A model generated the notes under the pieces. That model had not been told where the DNA came from, ran no database searches, and saw only the letters and a list, made by a program, of their open reading frames with translations. Shown in pieces: positions 20,900 to 32,465 of a stretch of DNA of 64,000 nucleotides. The translations under genes and the position numbers were made by a program. The stretch covers positions 6,443,024 to 6,507,023 of the forward strand of contig JASSKH010000001.1 of assembly GCA_031763025.1 (NCBI GenBank), written 5' to 3'. Numbering within the stretch: the first letter of the stretch is position 1; every line of letters starts with the position of its first letter. The DNA is from Macrocystis pyrifera (lineage: Eukaryota; Sar; Phaeophyceae; Laminariales; Laminariaceae).

Positions 20900-22732
20900 C
20901 TGATATCTGCGTGTGCGAACCTGCAGAAGGTGATTGCCGCAGGGCTGCATGCGTTCTTCGAAGCGTACTTCGCTGAAACCGAATGACTCCTAGCGAACAA
21001 CGACCAGAGAGGCTTTTACAAGTACCTTAAGAGTACGGTAGAATTAGAAGGGACTAAAGCGAGAAGCGAACAGTTCATTAGGGACGAGGATGGCACGCTG
21101 TTGCGGGATAAGGTGCGAATTCGTGAGCGATGGGGGGGGGTTTACCACAAACTCTTGAACACGAAATCGCTTAAACTCGATCCCACGATCATTGACCTCT
21201 CGCCACCACGACCGCTTAAACTGTCGGTCGGAGATGAATCATCTTTGGACGAGATGACGGAAGCACCTAAGGGGATGTCATGTTGAAAAGCTGTCGGGCC
21301 AGATGGTCTCCCGGCCGAACTCATGAAGATCGACCACCCCGCGTTCGCCCAGTGCTTTCACAACATCCTTGTCAATGTTTGGGTAACAGGAGAAGTCCCC
21401 CAGGGATGGAAAGATGCGATCATCAAGGTCCTTCACAACAAGGGGGACTGAACTGATTGCAACAACTGCAGAGGGATTTCGCTTGTTGCCCACGCAGGCA
21501 AAGGTTTGTTGAAAACCGTCGCGTCCCGCCTCAGCAACTACTGCGAGACCGAGGAATTAATCCCGGATGAACAGTGCGGCTTCCGCCCCGCACGATGAAC
21601 GATTGATATGTTCTTCGTCTTGTGCCGGTTGCAAGAGCTTGGACGACAGAGGCAAATCCCCCTGTACTTGTGCTTCACCGATCTGCAGAAAGCGTACGAC
21701 TCTGTCGACCGAGAGCTATTATGGGAGGTACTCGAACGATTTGGCGTACTAACCAAGATGCTGAGAGTTATCTGTAATTTCCAAGATGGCATGCGGGCTC
21801 GCGCGCGTACGGATGACGGCGAGCATTCGGAATGGTTTGATGTCACGCAGGGGCTACATCAATGCCGTGCGCTATCATCGTTGCTGTTCAACGTATTCTT
21901 TGCTGCTGCGTTACACGTTGTACTAGTACGCGTTAGCCATGACTATGCCATCGTAAGGGGTTTGGTCCAACTCAGTGATGTCGGAGTAGTCGACGGAGGA
22001 GCAGGAGCCATTGGCGTGCGTGCGAAGGGCTGTATGGGGCATGTTGTACGCCGATGACGCAGGAATTGTCTCGACGTCGGCTGGAGGGCTCGCGGAATGA
22101 TGACAGTCATCGTGACTGTCTTCGAGGCAGCAGGCCTTACGGTGTCGGAAAAGAAGACAGAGACAATGCATCTACAAACACCAGATCAGAAAACCCCCGC
22201 ACCACCGCTCGTCATCGAAGCAGCAGGCCAGAGGTATAAGCAGACGGCTCAGTTCTTATACCTAGGCGGCGTTATCCACGAAAACGCTGATCTCTCGCTC
22301 GAAATCGACCGACGGATACATCTCATGCGAGCATGCCTCAGACGGTTTGGCCCGGAGCTGTATGATAGGACGACCGCCCCCCTTAGCCTGAAAGTCCGAA
22401 TGCTGAAGGCCGAGGTGACTGAGACCCTGCTGTACGGGTGTGTGACGTGGACCCTCAGAGCGGAACACTTTGCCAAGCTTCGAACGGTTCACCACCAAGT
22501 CCTGTTGCGAGCCATTGGCTTCCAGCGCCGACGTCGTATTGACCATACCACCCTCTTGTATGCGAAGGCCCTCAGGATGACACGTTGCGAGAGCATCGAA
22601 ACGACCATCCGCAAACGGCGGCTATTCTTCGCGGGGGGGGGTGGTACGGCAAAGCAAAGATCGATTACCCAGTCGGGCAATGTTCGGGGCGATGGCTGGT
22701 GGGGAGAACCCGAGACCTGGCGGACAGCTTAA
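20900..22732 (+). pseudogene. LINE reverse transcriptase domain
   Basis: Recognisable blocks are [80 protein letters not shown] (motif A, from 21,674), FDVTQGLHQCRALSSLLFN (motif B; the usual RQGCVLSP is altered) and the YADD codons at 22,047-22,058 (motif C), which sit out of frame after an indel. The thumb region follows (GLTVSEKKTETMHLQ, FLYLGGVIHENADLSLEI, KVRMLKAEVTETLLYGCVTW). Codon-level identity to a working RT remains high, so decay is recent. Confidence 0.9.
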
Positions 22733-23084
22733 GACTTGACATAGATGCATAGTCGAAGACCTCAGGGAGTTCCGAGCCACCGAAGGGTCAAATGAACTTG
22801 CGCCCTTGGTGTTTGGAGTTGAGACCGCTCTGTGTTCCACTGCTGCAAAAAAAACGGGCAAGTGGTACCGGGGGATCCTCGAAGCAGCCGAACGGTTCAT
22901 GGTGAGGCGGCACGAGGCTGAGGCCGAGCAGAGTAGGCAGAGCCGCGCATCCGCCGTGGGCGGTGTCCAAGGGAATGGGGGAGGGGGGGCAACAAGAGAG
23001 TGGCAGAAAACCCGGCCTGCGGAGAGGGGGGGGAACAGGAGTAGAAGGGAAACTGCAGTGGACGATAGTAGCAAGGAGATGGCA

Positions 23085-23490
23085 GACAGGGTACCAAGGT
23101 ATCGGGCAGACTAGGAAGTAGAACATGCCTATACTACTCGTGCCACCAACTGGTGCAGCTGGTTCGAACGTGGTCTTCCTTTGTCTTCCTTTTGTTTTTG
23201 TTTAGTTTTTTTCCCATTTTATTTTCTTTTTGCGCTGATCCTATGTGATTTTCAATTTCTTTCTTTCTCTTCCTTTCTCAGATTGATAAGCCTTATTGAA
23301 GGAGTCGTGTGGTGTGCGTGGATGACGAGCCTGCTCTGCTTGTTTCGTATTGTCTGACGCCGAGGGACCGGGCATAGTTGACGAACGCTGGACGGAGGCG
23401 GCACACAGCGCAGCAAGGTACCAGGCGGACTATTAATAGCAGGGAGACCCTGGCTGTGCTACTCGTACCATAAACTGCTGCCGCTACCTG
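23085..23490 (+). repeat. Two related LINE 3' ends
   Basis: A stretch at about 23,090-23,160 (GGTACCAAGGT...GGCAGACTA...TACTCGTGCCA) is repeated in diverged form at about 23,416-23,490 (GGTACCAGGCGGACTA...TACTCGTACCA). Both lead into T-rich sequence. This suggests one LINE tail abutting another, or an internally repeated 3' UTR. Confidence 0.5.
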
Positions 23491-23977
23491 GAGGATGCTT
23501 TGTGCTTTGTTTTGCCTGTATTTCCCTTGGTGCTTAGTCTTACTCTGTTGACGACGACTAGTGGTGCTTTTACTATTTTTCCTTTTTTTTTCCAGCTCGT
23601 TTTTTTCAAGTATCTGCCAGACCCCCTGCGGGGGGGGCACGATGGTTTGTTTCGTATATTTTTTTCTTCTTTTTCGTTTTCGAATTGTCTTTCTTGTTTT
23701 TTTTTTCCTCTCTGTTTCGTTTCGTTTCTCTAGGTCATGGAATGTCTGTGTCGTGCCTGTCGTATGCAGTATGATGACATGGCATTGCATTGCATACGTG
23801 GCAACGTAGTATCTCTGTGGCGTAGCTTTGTGACCACAGAACTTGTATCTCTCTAGGATTGAAGAATCAGCACGGAGACTGGTTGTGCTGGATGTCGACG
23901 GGTAGAAACAACGGTTTAATGTGAAGAAAACAACAACGACAGCAACATACGGATGACAGCGTCAATGAAGTTACATG

Positions 23978-24180
23978 CTTTCTGGTAAGGCCACTTCCAG
24001 AGACAACAATGGGTTTACCATGTAACTGCCTCGTGGGTGCCTTGCCATATACCAGGTACACACCACGTGATACGATCATCTCCCTTGTGCGGAGTTAGGG
24101 CTCTCCCCGCACAAAATCGATCTAACTTGACTGCCAGCCGCGGTGACCGACAAACAAAACAACTCAAAAAAACGGTGCCC
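23978..24180 (+). repeat. T-family repeat, inverted diverged copy
   Basis: The complement of this stretch aligns to 50-262. Shared words are GGCCACTTCCAGAGACAACA, ACTGCCTCGTGGGTGCC and GTGATACGATCA, ending in an A-rich tract and ACGGTGCCC. Divergence is much higher than between the copies at the left end, so this is an older insertion. Confidence 0.55.
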
Positions 24181-24530
24181 CTCTTGCCTAGCTCACGCAG
24201 CGAGAGGCGTGTTTTACAGCGGCGTCGCCAACTGACGCTAACCCAACCTAACTACATATACCAGGCATATTATATACTGGTAAGGGGTTCGGATGGGGGG
24301 GGGGTTTAAAAGGCTTATCCTAGGCTGAGTAGTCGACCGATCATCTACCCCTAGTTGCATAGCTCAGTGGGCGACACACCTTCACACATGATTATTATAG
24401 TAGTGATGCTTCCCGGCGCTATTATTAAATACTGTTGTAGCATAGGTACTCCAACCGGCCAAGTACATGTCGAACACACGCGTGTTTTGAACCTGACTGC
24501 CTGCGGCGAAGTAGTCATACTCTTACTACT

Positions 24531-24838
<308 letters not shown>

Positions 24839-24839
24839 G

Positions 24840-26240
24840 ATATACTGTATACAGTGGGTGCCCGCATTCGAAATAAGCTGTCAGCCCTTTCAGGATTGCA
24901 ATCCCACGTTATGGAGAAACCACTCAAATTCCAAGCAGTTGGTCCCCAAAACGCAGAACGGGATTGCGATCCCAAAAGGTAAGGAAAGGAGGCCGAGATT
25001 CTGAAATCAAATATATAATAGCTATGAGAAAGTTACCTCGAACCGGGGAATGAAGTATAAAACAGTTTTTTATAGAAACAGCAGTGATTGCCGCCTACCC
25101 AATTTTATAAATGAGGTTGTTCCGGAGGGTGGCACAGAATAAGAAACGCCAACGGCTAAAACCTTCCAGTCGGGCTTCGAATACCGCACTTAAAAATGTA
25201 CCAGGCACGTTGTACAACAAGTCTCATGACGACTGTAGTAGTACGACCCTGTTCGTTGTCTCTTGGGCTTCCACGTACAGGGACAACAGAGACCGTGACC
25301 CCTGTTCATTGTCCAGTGATTCCTAAAACTGTACTCGTCATATATGAATGGAATCAGTACACATCAAAAATCAAAGAGCTTACATAGCAGCACAGCCCAA
25401 CGCAGTGCCCACGCAGATGTACTTCACACAGCAGGACTACATCGTATGTGCAGCAAAGCGACGACAGCACTGTGATTGCCGGACCACTGCTGTGTGTCGG
25501 TTCTAGTGCATTATGTTCGAGACTGACTCGCTCGTGTACCTGATGTGGTACATGCAGATATATACACTGAGTATATGACATGATCACCAGTGTTTTGTCT
25601 TTTATCAGCAAACCACGAACGGTCCTTTGTGACAAGACTACCTAGAGGCCGCGAGCAGAATAGCATGACGGAAGCATCCCCCGCGTGCCGTGTCCGGTCA
25701 GGGGTTTGGACACCTTTTCTGCTCTGCTTTACGGCATGACGATATCCAGAGGAGCCCCGTGATTTCTTGGCAAACTATAACGTGGGCGCCTGCCATTCCC
25801 TACGCCCTACCAGGTACGTCTTGGTATAAATTATAATTTACGCACCATGTACAAGGTTACCCTCCGGCAGGTGCCTAGGGGAGTGACGCAATGGCAAAGT
25901 AATATTCATACTGGGACTGCTATACCTGCACACCTGCTTAGAACTAACTGCATCCAGCCATCATTCATGTGAAGAACAAATACACATATTTTTTAGGACA
26001 GACTATACTGCTCTTTGTGGAAATAGTGTGGGATCGTTGCTACCCTTTGGTTGACTGCAGTAATTACGCTGCTACTGTTCTCTGTAGGAGACGCCCGGTA
26101 GCGTACAGCAGCAACCGTAGGGTAAACAATAGTCAGTGCTTCGTACGATGCTTGTGCGAACGACATAGTGTACATGTCATTTACCTGGCTGGCTGGTATG
26201 AGTTATACACGGGAGGGAGGGAAACAATCCACACTTCTTG
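24840..26240. other. No gene recognised
   Basis: About 1.4 kb of unique-looking sequence with only short open frames and no recognisable motif on either strand. Confidence 0.5.
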
Positions 26241-27290
26241 GGTGTCGAGGAAAAAATGGCTGCAGACTGCAGCTTCCACCTCATTATTTGGTAAATGGGT
26301 GGAAGCTTCGAAATAGAAGCGTCTATGTCAGTACCATGCAAGTCCATGAAATATGAACTTCCATGCATCCCTGCGGTAACTTCCAGTTAAGTCCGTAGAA
26401 GCTTCCACCCACTTCTTTACGTAAAGATGACTTTCACCTAGTTCCACCTATTCCATTCCTTCCAATGAGCTTCCAGTGCTTCCATTTTTCATCTGCTTTT
26501 ACGAAATCTTCCATACACGCCCGCAGAAACTTTCATTCACTCTCATGTGCTCCAAATACTCCCTTGACACTACTTCCACCCACTTCTATACCTTTCAAAT
26601 AACCTTCCAGTACCTCCATTTGGCTTTTACTTTTATGGAAACTTCCATCTACGTCCGCAAAAACTTCCATTCACTCTCATCCGACGAGTTTTGACGGTTC
26701 GGCGATTTCTGACCGTTTACGGTTCGCGCGTCGCGCTCACGGCCTCCGGCGACTCCTGCGGAGGTCTAATTAGATCTATCTACCTTGTGCGTGGGAGTAG
26801 GGTGCCATATGGGATCACGTTTAGATGTGATCAGGTCCGGATGGAGTATTGAGGTGGACAGAAGCTTGTGCGGACGCCGATGGAAGTTTCCTTAAAGGTA
26901 GAAGACAAATGGAAGTTCTAGAAGTTAAGTGGGAGTTGTGGAAGTTTTTACGAAGTTTTTGAAGTTGAATGGAAATGGTTGGACGTGGGTGGCAGTAGGT
27001 AGAAGTGGATGGAAGTAGGTGTAACAATATCAAGGTGCATGGAAGCTTAGTGGAAGCTGGACGAAGCTTCCACCGGGCATGGTCGTGGAAGCTTCTACTT
27101 TGCTCCCACTTTTCAAACTTCCACTGACTTGCACTAGCTTCCAAAGTGGAAACTTTCACGGTAGGCAACTTCCATGGAAGGCATGGAAGTTTCCATCCAC
27201 ATCCAATCCACTTCCAACTATTTCCATTTGACTTCCGAAAATTCCATTTACCTTCCATTCAACTTCGATTCAACTTCCATTTTTGCGGTG
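26240..27290. repeat. Second TTCCA/GGAAG-dense block
   Basis: Same word usage as 13,085-13,960 but not a copy of it as a whole. Shared longer phrases include GGGCATGG-CGTG-AAGCTTC and TTGCACTAGCTTCCAAA-TGGAAACTTTCA. The left half is mostly TTCCA on the plus strand and the right part mixes both. A 130 bp patch near 26,690-26,830 lacks the words. Confidence 0.7.
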
Positions 27291-27429
27291 CAATAGGCTT
27301 GGAAACCTTCCCGTGAGCTCGTGAGTCGTATCGAACAGCCAACAATCAACAGTCTCGCAAGAGCACGAAAGTTTGCTCTGCGTTGAAAATTTCAATAATT
27401 TCGAAATCGCCCCTTTTTTATCATCCTCA

Positions 27430-27482
27430 GCAGCAGCAGCAGATGCAGCAGCAGATGCAGCAGCAGATACAGCAGCAGCAAT
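27430..27482 (+). repeat. CAG-rich microsatellite
   Basis: CAGCAGCAG with GATGCAG interruptions, adjoining the left edge of the second LINE. Confidence 0.8.
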
Positions 27483-27527
27483 ACAAGTTTGTCGAGCATC
27501 ACACACACGTTTCACCTAGGTGTAGTT

Positions 27528-29850
27528 GTTGAGAAAGTATGGAAGGATATAGGGGGAAACCAAGAAGAGATGATGTCCACTGAGAAGTCTGGGAGATACA
27601 AGACAGAAGTAGAAGAGAAGAAATAACAATAGCTAGAAAAATAATAAAAGAGATTGCAGAGGAGAAGAAGAAAGGGATACGGAAAGACGTAGTAAATAAA
27701 GCGAATGAAGACATTGAGGGCGAGATAAGGCAGATGTGGGTAGGGATAAAAGGGATACCTGGCAAACAAGCAGGAGAGTCAGACACAGAAACAGCTACTC
27801 TAAGAGCACAGAACGGTAAAATGGTTAGTAGTTCAAGGGGGAAATAGGAAGCACTAGTAGAGCACTACCGTAAGCTAGGAACACCCACAGCCAACGAAAC
27901 GTTCGACGCAGAATTCGAGAAGGAAATGAACGCGTGGGCAGAGGCGAACGCAGATACATCAAAAAGGGAAGACAGTGGTTCGGGAGGGTTTCAGAGAGAG
28001 TTCACAAGGGAAGAAGTAAAAAAATGTGTAGCTGAACTAAAATAATAGAAAGGCAGTAGGGGCAGACAAAATAGTGAATTAATTTATGAGGTACCAGGGG
28101 AAAGGAACGCCTACCATGATGGTTATGTTGTATATCTGGATATGGAAACACGAGTACGCACCTAGGAGGTGGAGAGAAGAAGTAGTAGTAAACTTATTCA
28201 AGAAAGGAGATAAGGCTGACCCGGGGGAACTATAGAGGGATAACGCTACTAAGCGCAGTAGGCCAAAAAATTTGTAAGATTTTGAACGATAGAATGGGAA
28301 CGATAATGCAAACGGAAGACACAATCAGGGAAGGGCAAGCAGGGTATAGGCCAAATTTGTAGCTGCGTAGACCATGGGTACACATTAGGTAAGATAATTC
28401 AAGGTAGGAAAGACGCGGGACTAATTACGTACCGTTTCTTTCTAGATGTGCAGAAAGCCTACGACACAGTATGGAGGTATTTACTGTGGAAAAAAAAACT
28501 GTGGGACATAGGAATCGGTGGAAAGATGTGGAGAATGATGAAAAATATGAAGGAATGTGCGAGAAGTGTTGTGATGCTGGACGGGGAAATATCGAAGTAT
28601 GTTGATATTTTGCAAGGAGTTGCACAGGAATGTACGTTGTCGCCTAACCTATTCAAGAATATATGTATATATATTATCGACCTGATAGTAGTACCTTGGC
28701 GTAGAGATCGCACAAGACTGCTCTTGGGATAGACATATCGCAAAAGTAATAGGAGAAGGAAAAGCACGCGTAGGCAAGACGGATACGATCCGAACAGACT
28801 CGCACCTTGACACTAGGATTAAGAGACGTATCCTGATGACTGTGATAGTACCAAAGCTACAATATGCAGGGGAAGTATGGGAAGGGAATGCGAAACTCGT
28901 CAAACAGTTGGAATCAGTGCAAATAACAGCAGCTAAAATTATCCTAAGATGCTCAAGTAGACTAGTAATACAGTATTAAGAGCAGAACTGGGAATGCACG
29001 CACTCAAGACAAATAGAGACATGAGAAAGTTGAACTAGCAATATAAAGTAAGGAACATGCCGAAGAAGAGGTTGCCAGCCATGGTTGGTAGCGCTGTATG
29101 GGAGAAAGTAACAAAAGGGCGAGCTGGAATAAGGTAGGATGGCATAGTTGAGAAAGTATGGAAGGATATAGGCGGAAACTAATAACAGATGATGTCCACT
29201 GAGAAGTCTGGGAGATACAAGACAGAAGTAGAAGAGAAGAAAGAAAGAAATGAATGGTTAGCACTAAGAAACAAGGTGGAATCGGAAAAAAACACTTAGA
29301 GGCATACGGGGGACTGAGGGAAGGAATAGGAATGAAAACATGTTTGTATGTCCCAATGGACTTCGCTAAAACGCTGAAACTGCGCTTATGTGTAAGTGAC
29401 CATGACCTGCCAGAAAGAAGAAAGAGGTATGCCAGTAGCCGGGAGGAGGAGGAGGAGTAGATGCACAGGTGTGCCCGTGTGGCAAAGCAATTGAGAGCAT
29501 AACCGACATAGTTGGAAAATGTAAAATATACAAGGAGGAACGGGTTGTGTTAGAGGAGCAGATGAGGGAAATAGACGAGTATGACATGTAGGAGTTTGAT
29601 ACACTGAATAGCAGCGAGAAAACGATCGCTATCCTAGAAGACATATGGTGGCCACAGGCGGCCAGACAGGAAGGAGATACGACTAGCAAAAAATTTCTAT
29701 GTAATATACGGAAACAACGTATTGAGCGTCCAATGTTGAAGGTGTCTCCATTGGGAGTACAAACGGTGCTCCATCTCGGAAGGGATGCGTGGTCAATTGT
29801 TAAATGACTAAGGCAAGCAACGAATGAGTACGCCCCGCCCCCGCGCGTGC
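27528..29850 (+). mobile_element. Second, scrambled LINE remnant
   Basis: Plus-strand fragments of a different LINE. They include an N-terminal region near 27,630-28,050; a fingers region near 28,080-28,420 (WRREEVVVNLFKKGDK-ADPG, YRGITLLSAVGQK, EGQAGYRPN in different frames); motif A FFLDVQKAYDTVWR at about 28,438-28,479; motif B GVAQECTLSPNLF near 28,617-28,655; then directly a late region (TDSHLDTRIKRRILM, VIVPKLQYAGEVWEGNAK, ITAAKIILRCSS). The end carries C-x-C-G with AIESITDIVGKCKIYKEER. No YADD was found between motif B and the late region, so that part is deleted. A 96 bp direct repeat brackets 27,528-29,242. Confidence 0.8.
28448..28732 (+). pseudogene. LINE reverse transcriptase fragment with motifs A and B
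   Basis: The open frame contains QKAYDTVWRYLLWKKKLWD, MWRMMKNMKECARSVVMLDG and VDILQGVAQECTLSPNLF, then ends after a stretch reading WRRDRTRLLLG. Motif A has the catalytic Asp in LDVQKAYD, split from the start of the frame. The G of QGC in motif B has become E. Motif C is missing. Confidence 0.8.
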
Positions 29851-29879
29851 GTAAATGTACGGTATGCAACAATATATTT

Positions 29880-30152
29880 GTATGCTTGGGTTTTTCATTT
29901 TTTTTTGGTGAGTTGAAAAACGTTTTTTTTTAAAAATTTATTCTGTGTTGTCACTGGGTCATGTTTGAATACCCCCCCCCCCCCCCCCCCCCAAGCCCCG
30001 CTGCCGCGAAGCAATAATATTCTGGATAATGTATACTTGTTTTTGCCTGTTGGGGCATATATTTTTCCGTTGGGAGCTGGGTGATTTATAGTTGGCCGGT
30101 TAAGTTGGAAGTAACTGGATTCGTTTACCCCTCATATATTATATATGGGTTG
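29880..30152. other. T-rich and poly-C stretch, no gene
   Basis: Contains T runs near 29,899 and 29,923 and a 20-plus base C run at about 29,971-29,992, then AT-rich sequence up to the junction with the duplicated segment. Confidence 0.6.
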
Positions 30153-30200
30153 GGTTGGCATCGGTTGGCAACGACGTGCCGCTCACTACGTGAGCTAGAC

Positions 30201-30414
30201 ATCCAGGGCACCGTTTCTTTTTTTTTTTTTTTTTTTGGCGGTCGCCCACAGCTGGTCGTATAGTTAGATCATTTGTGCGAAGTAAAGAACCTTACTCTGC
30301 ACAAGGGAATTGATCGTATCACGTAGTGTTCAAGGTACGGCACCCAAGAGGCAGTTACATTGTACTCCCATTGCTGTCTCTGGAAGTGGCCACACCGGAA
30401 ATTAAGCTAACTCA
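30201..30414 (-). repeat. T-family short dispersed repeat, duplicate copy
   Basis: Counterpart of 50-262, differing in the length and interruptions of the plus-strand poly-T run. Confidence 0.6.
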
Positions 30415-30439
30415 TTGAAGCTGTCGTCCATATGCAAGT

Positions 30440-30923
30440 CCGCCTCACAAACGGTTCTTAGTAGGATGCAGCTCACCCTTCATGCGACTCGCCGGACACC
30501 TCACGGCGCTTCGCGCTTGGTGCAAGCAATGTCTGCCTGGTCGGTGAAAACCCGACATGCTCCGTCCCGGCATTGTAGGGATGCGAGGGTCTATGGTCAT
30601 ACCACTACGGCCATGCATGAGATCGAGTAAATGTCTCCTATCGAGTACACCCCCCACCCCCAGGCTACGCCGGAAATTAAACTAACTCATTGATGCTGTC
30701 ATCCTTATGCAAGTCCGCCGCACAAGCGGTTTTTAGTAGCATGCAGCTCACCCTTCATGCGACTCGCCGGACACCTCACGGCGCTTCGCGCTTGGTGCAA
30801 GCAATGTCTGCCTGGTCGGTGAAAACCCGACATGCTCCGTCCCGGCATTGTAGGGATGCGAGGGTCTACGGTCATACCACTACGGCCATGCATGAGATCG
30901 AGTACATCTCTCCTATCGAGTAC

Positions 30924-30963
<40 letters not shown>
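30440..30963 (+). repeat. Cluster of two S-family repeats with long poly-C tail
   Basis: Copies at 30,440-30,661 and 30,715-30,963. The second ends in about 39 uninterrupted C bases. Its left half carries the GCGGTTTTTAGTAGCATG variant of the middle copy in the first cluster, while its right half and flank match the third copy there. That is the product expected from recombination between those two copies. Confidence 0.8.
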
Positions 30964-30966
<3 letters not shown>

Positions 30967-31143
30967 CATGCAGTGTTTGGTTCATACTGCTATTCATGCT
31001 ACTACGTAATGTATGGTCACGTACGTAGGGAGGGTCAATAATATAATTGTTCAGATACTGGGTTGAACGAGGCTGAAAGCCCGATAATTACCTGGCTTCA
31101 ATTATTGGGATCGTATTTGTCGTACTTGGGAGGCTTATCGTAG

Positions 31144-31788
31144 ATGGAAAACCAGGGGTTTTCCCAGCGAGGCACGAGCTCGGCTCTCAGTCTCCGGGTG
31201 CACGAAAGGAATAAAGCCGCCTTCCTCTATCTCAAAGCTAAAACACACGTGAGTACCAACGAGTACCGACTTAATGGGCAAACCTGTTCAGCGATGCAAA
31301 GCAAAATGTTTCGACCCTGGATCGTAACAAGCGGCGTCTTCGGCTTAGGAATTTATCGCCTTTTCGTTGGCTCGCCTTTGGTCACTTTTTCGCTTCACTT
31401 TGCTTTCCTAGAGTACGTTTTCTCCGCATATTGCTCGATGGAGACCCATGAGGTAGGAGGGTCTTCTATGCCTCACGGCGGACGAGCCACCGAGGCCCAG
31501 GGTCCCTCAGTGCCCCGTCGCCCAAAGTTCGTCGATGGAGATCGAGCGCCTTGTACCAACACGAGGAGCAAGAGTCTAGGCAGGAGCCCCATGGCGATGA
31601 CGTGTATCGAGCCCCTTGTACAACAGACATCGAAGAGGAACAAGGGCCGCGGCCGGAGCCCCCAGACAAAGCCCGAGCAGCCTCCAGCAGGCGGACCTCG
31701 TTCAAGACCCCTTCAGTGCCTTCTCGCTCGGCTGAGCGAGTTTTTCCATCCAAGACAACTTGACGCCCCCGCTCCTGTGAGGGCGTGA
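31144..31788 (+). CDS. Unrecognised open frame, 214 codons (duplicate)
   Basis: Counterpart of 1,422-2,069 with the same ATG and stop. It has the FLYLKAK variant where the other copy has LPLSQSKK, plus a handful of further substitutions. Function unknown. Confidence 0.25.
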   Translation: MENQGFSQRGTSSALSLRVHERNKAAFLYLKAKTHVSTNEYRLNGQTCSAMQSKMFRPWIVTSGVFGLGIYRLFVGSPLVTFSLHFAFLEYVFSAYCSMETHEVGGSSMPHGGRATEAQGPSVPRRPKFVDGDRAPCTNTRSKSLGRSPMAMTCIEPLVQQTSKRNKGRGRSPQTKPEQPPAGGPRSRPLQCLLARLSEFFHPRQLDAPAPVRA

Positions 31789-32465
31789 CGCGCGCTACCA
31801 GCTAGGCCTTGGGTCTTGCAGCTTTATCTCTCCACTCGTGCCCTCTGCCGTCCTATCCACCTGAAAGCCCTCCCTCCGCTGAGAGTGTACCCAGCCAGCC
31901 CGTGGATCCAGCTGTTTCTGCTCTCGACCAGAGCACGTCGCACAAACCTGGACGCAGCGCTCTCCACGCCAGCCAGTTTCGTTCTTCGCCATCGGGTCGA
32001 CTTGCTTCTGGGCCAGATGAGGAAGTGTTTGAGACTGATTTTCTACCTCGTGTTGCACTTCTGTCCGACTCCGCTCGTGCTCGTAGGATGGCCACGAGCG
32101 ATGCTGCCACTCGTGAAGTTTTTCCAGTGCCTCGGTCACACGATGGCACACTGGATTTCAGCATTGAGCCTGCTTCCCTCGCTGCTGTAGCTAGAAACAG
32201 ATATTTTGACTGAAATTGCAGTGCTGATGCGAGTTTTGATCCTGCTACTAGAGTGAATGATATTGCCACTCGTAACATTTTTCCCGCGCTTCGCCCACAA
32301 GATGGCACACTGGATTTCAGTGTTGCCTGTCTTCTTTGCTGCCGTAGTTACCCGTTAAAGTTCTGCTGGGAATTCCCGTGCTGCTGCGAATTTATTACTA
32401 CTGTTAGAGGGGACGATAGTTTCAATAGGCCCTTCAGTACCGGAGACGTATAAAAACCAACCATA

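Larger units (their letters stand above)
19517..23114 (+). mobile_element. RTE-like non-LTR retrotransposon (LINE), broken copy B
   Basis: An APE-type endonuclease (19,751-20,743) is followed by a linker and reverse transcriptase (about 20,900-22,700) and a C-terminal region ending with a stop at 23,112-23,114 (VEDLREFRATEGS, KKTGKWYRGILEAAERFM). This is the standard single-ORF layout of RTE-like LINEs. In-frame stops occur at 19,860, 20,744, 20,984, 21,284, 21,449 and 21,596, with frameshifts near 19,950, 21,990, 22,095 and 22,635. The near-identical copy at 60,927-64,000 shares all six stops that lie in the compared region. The 5' part is lost in the gap. Confidence 0.9.

Noticed and set aside
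24355..24430. tRNA-like start (TAGCTCAGTGGG) on the plus strand
   Set aside because: It resembles box A, but no box B at the right distance and no closing acceptor or anticodon stems were found.
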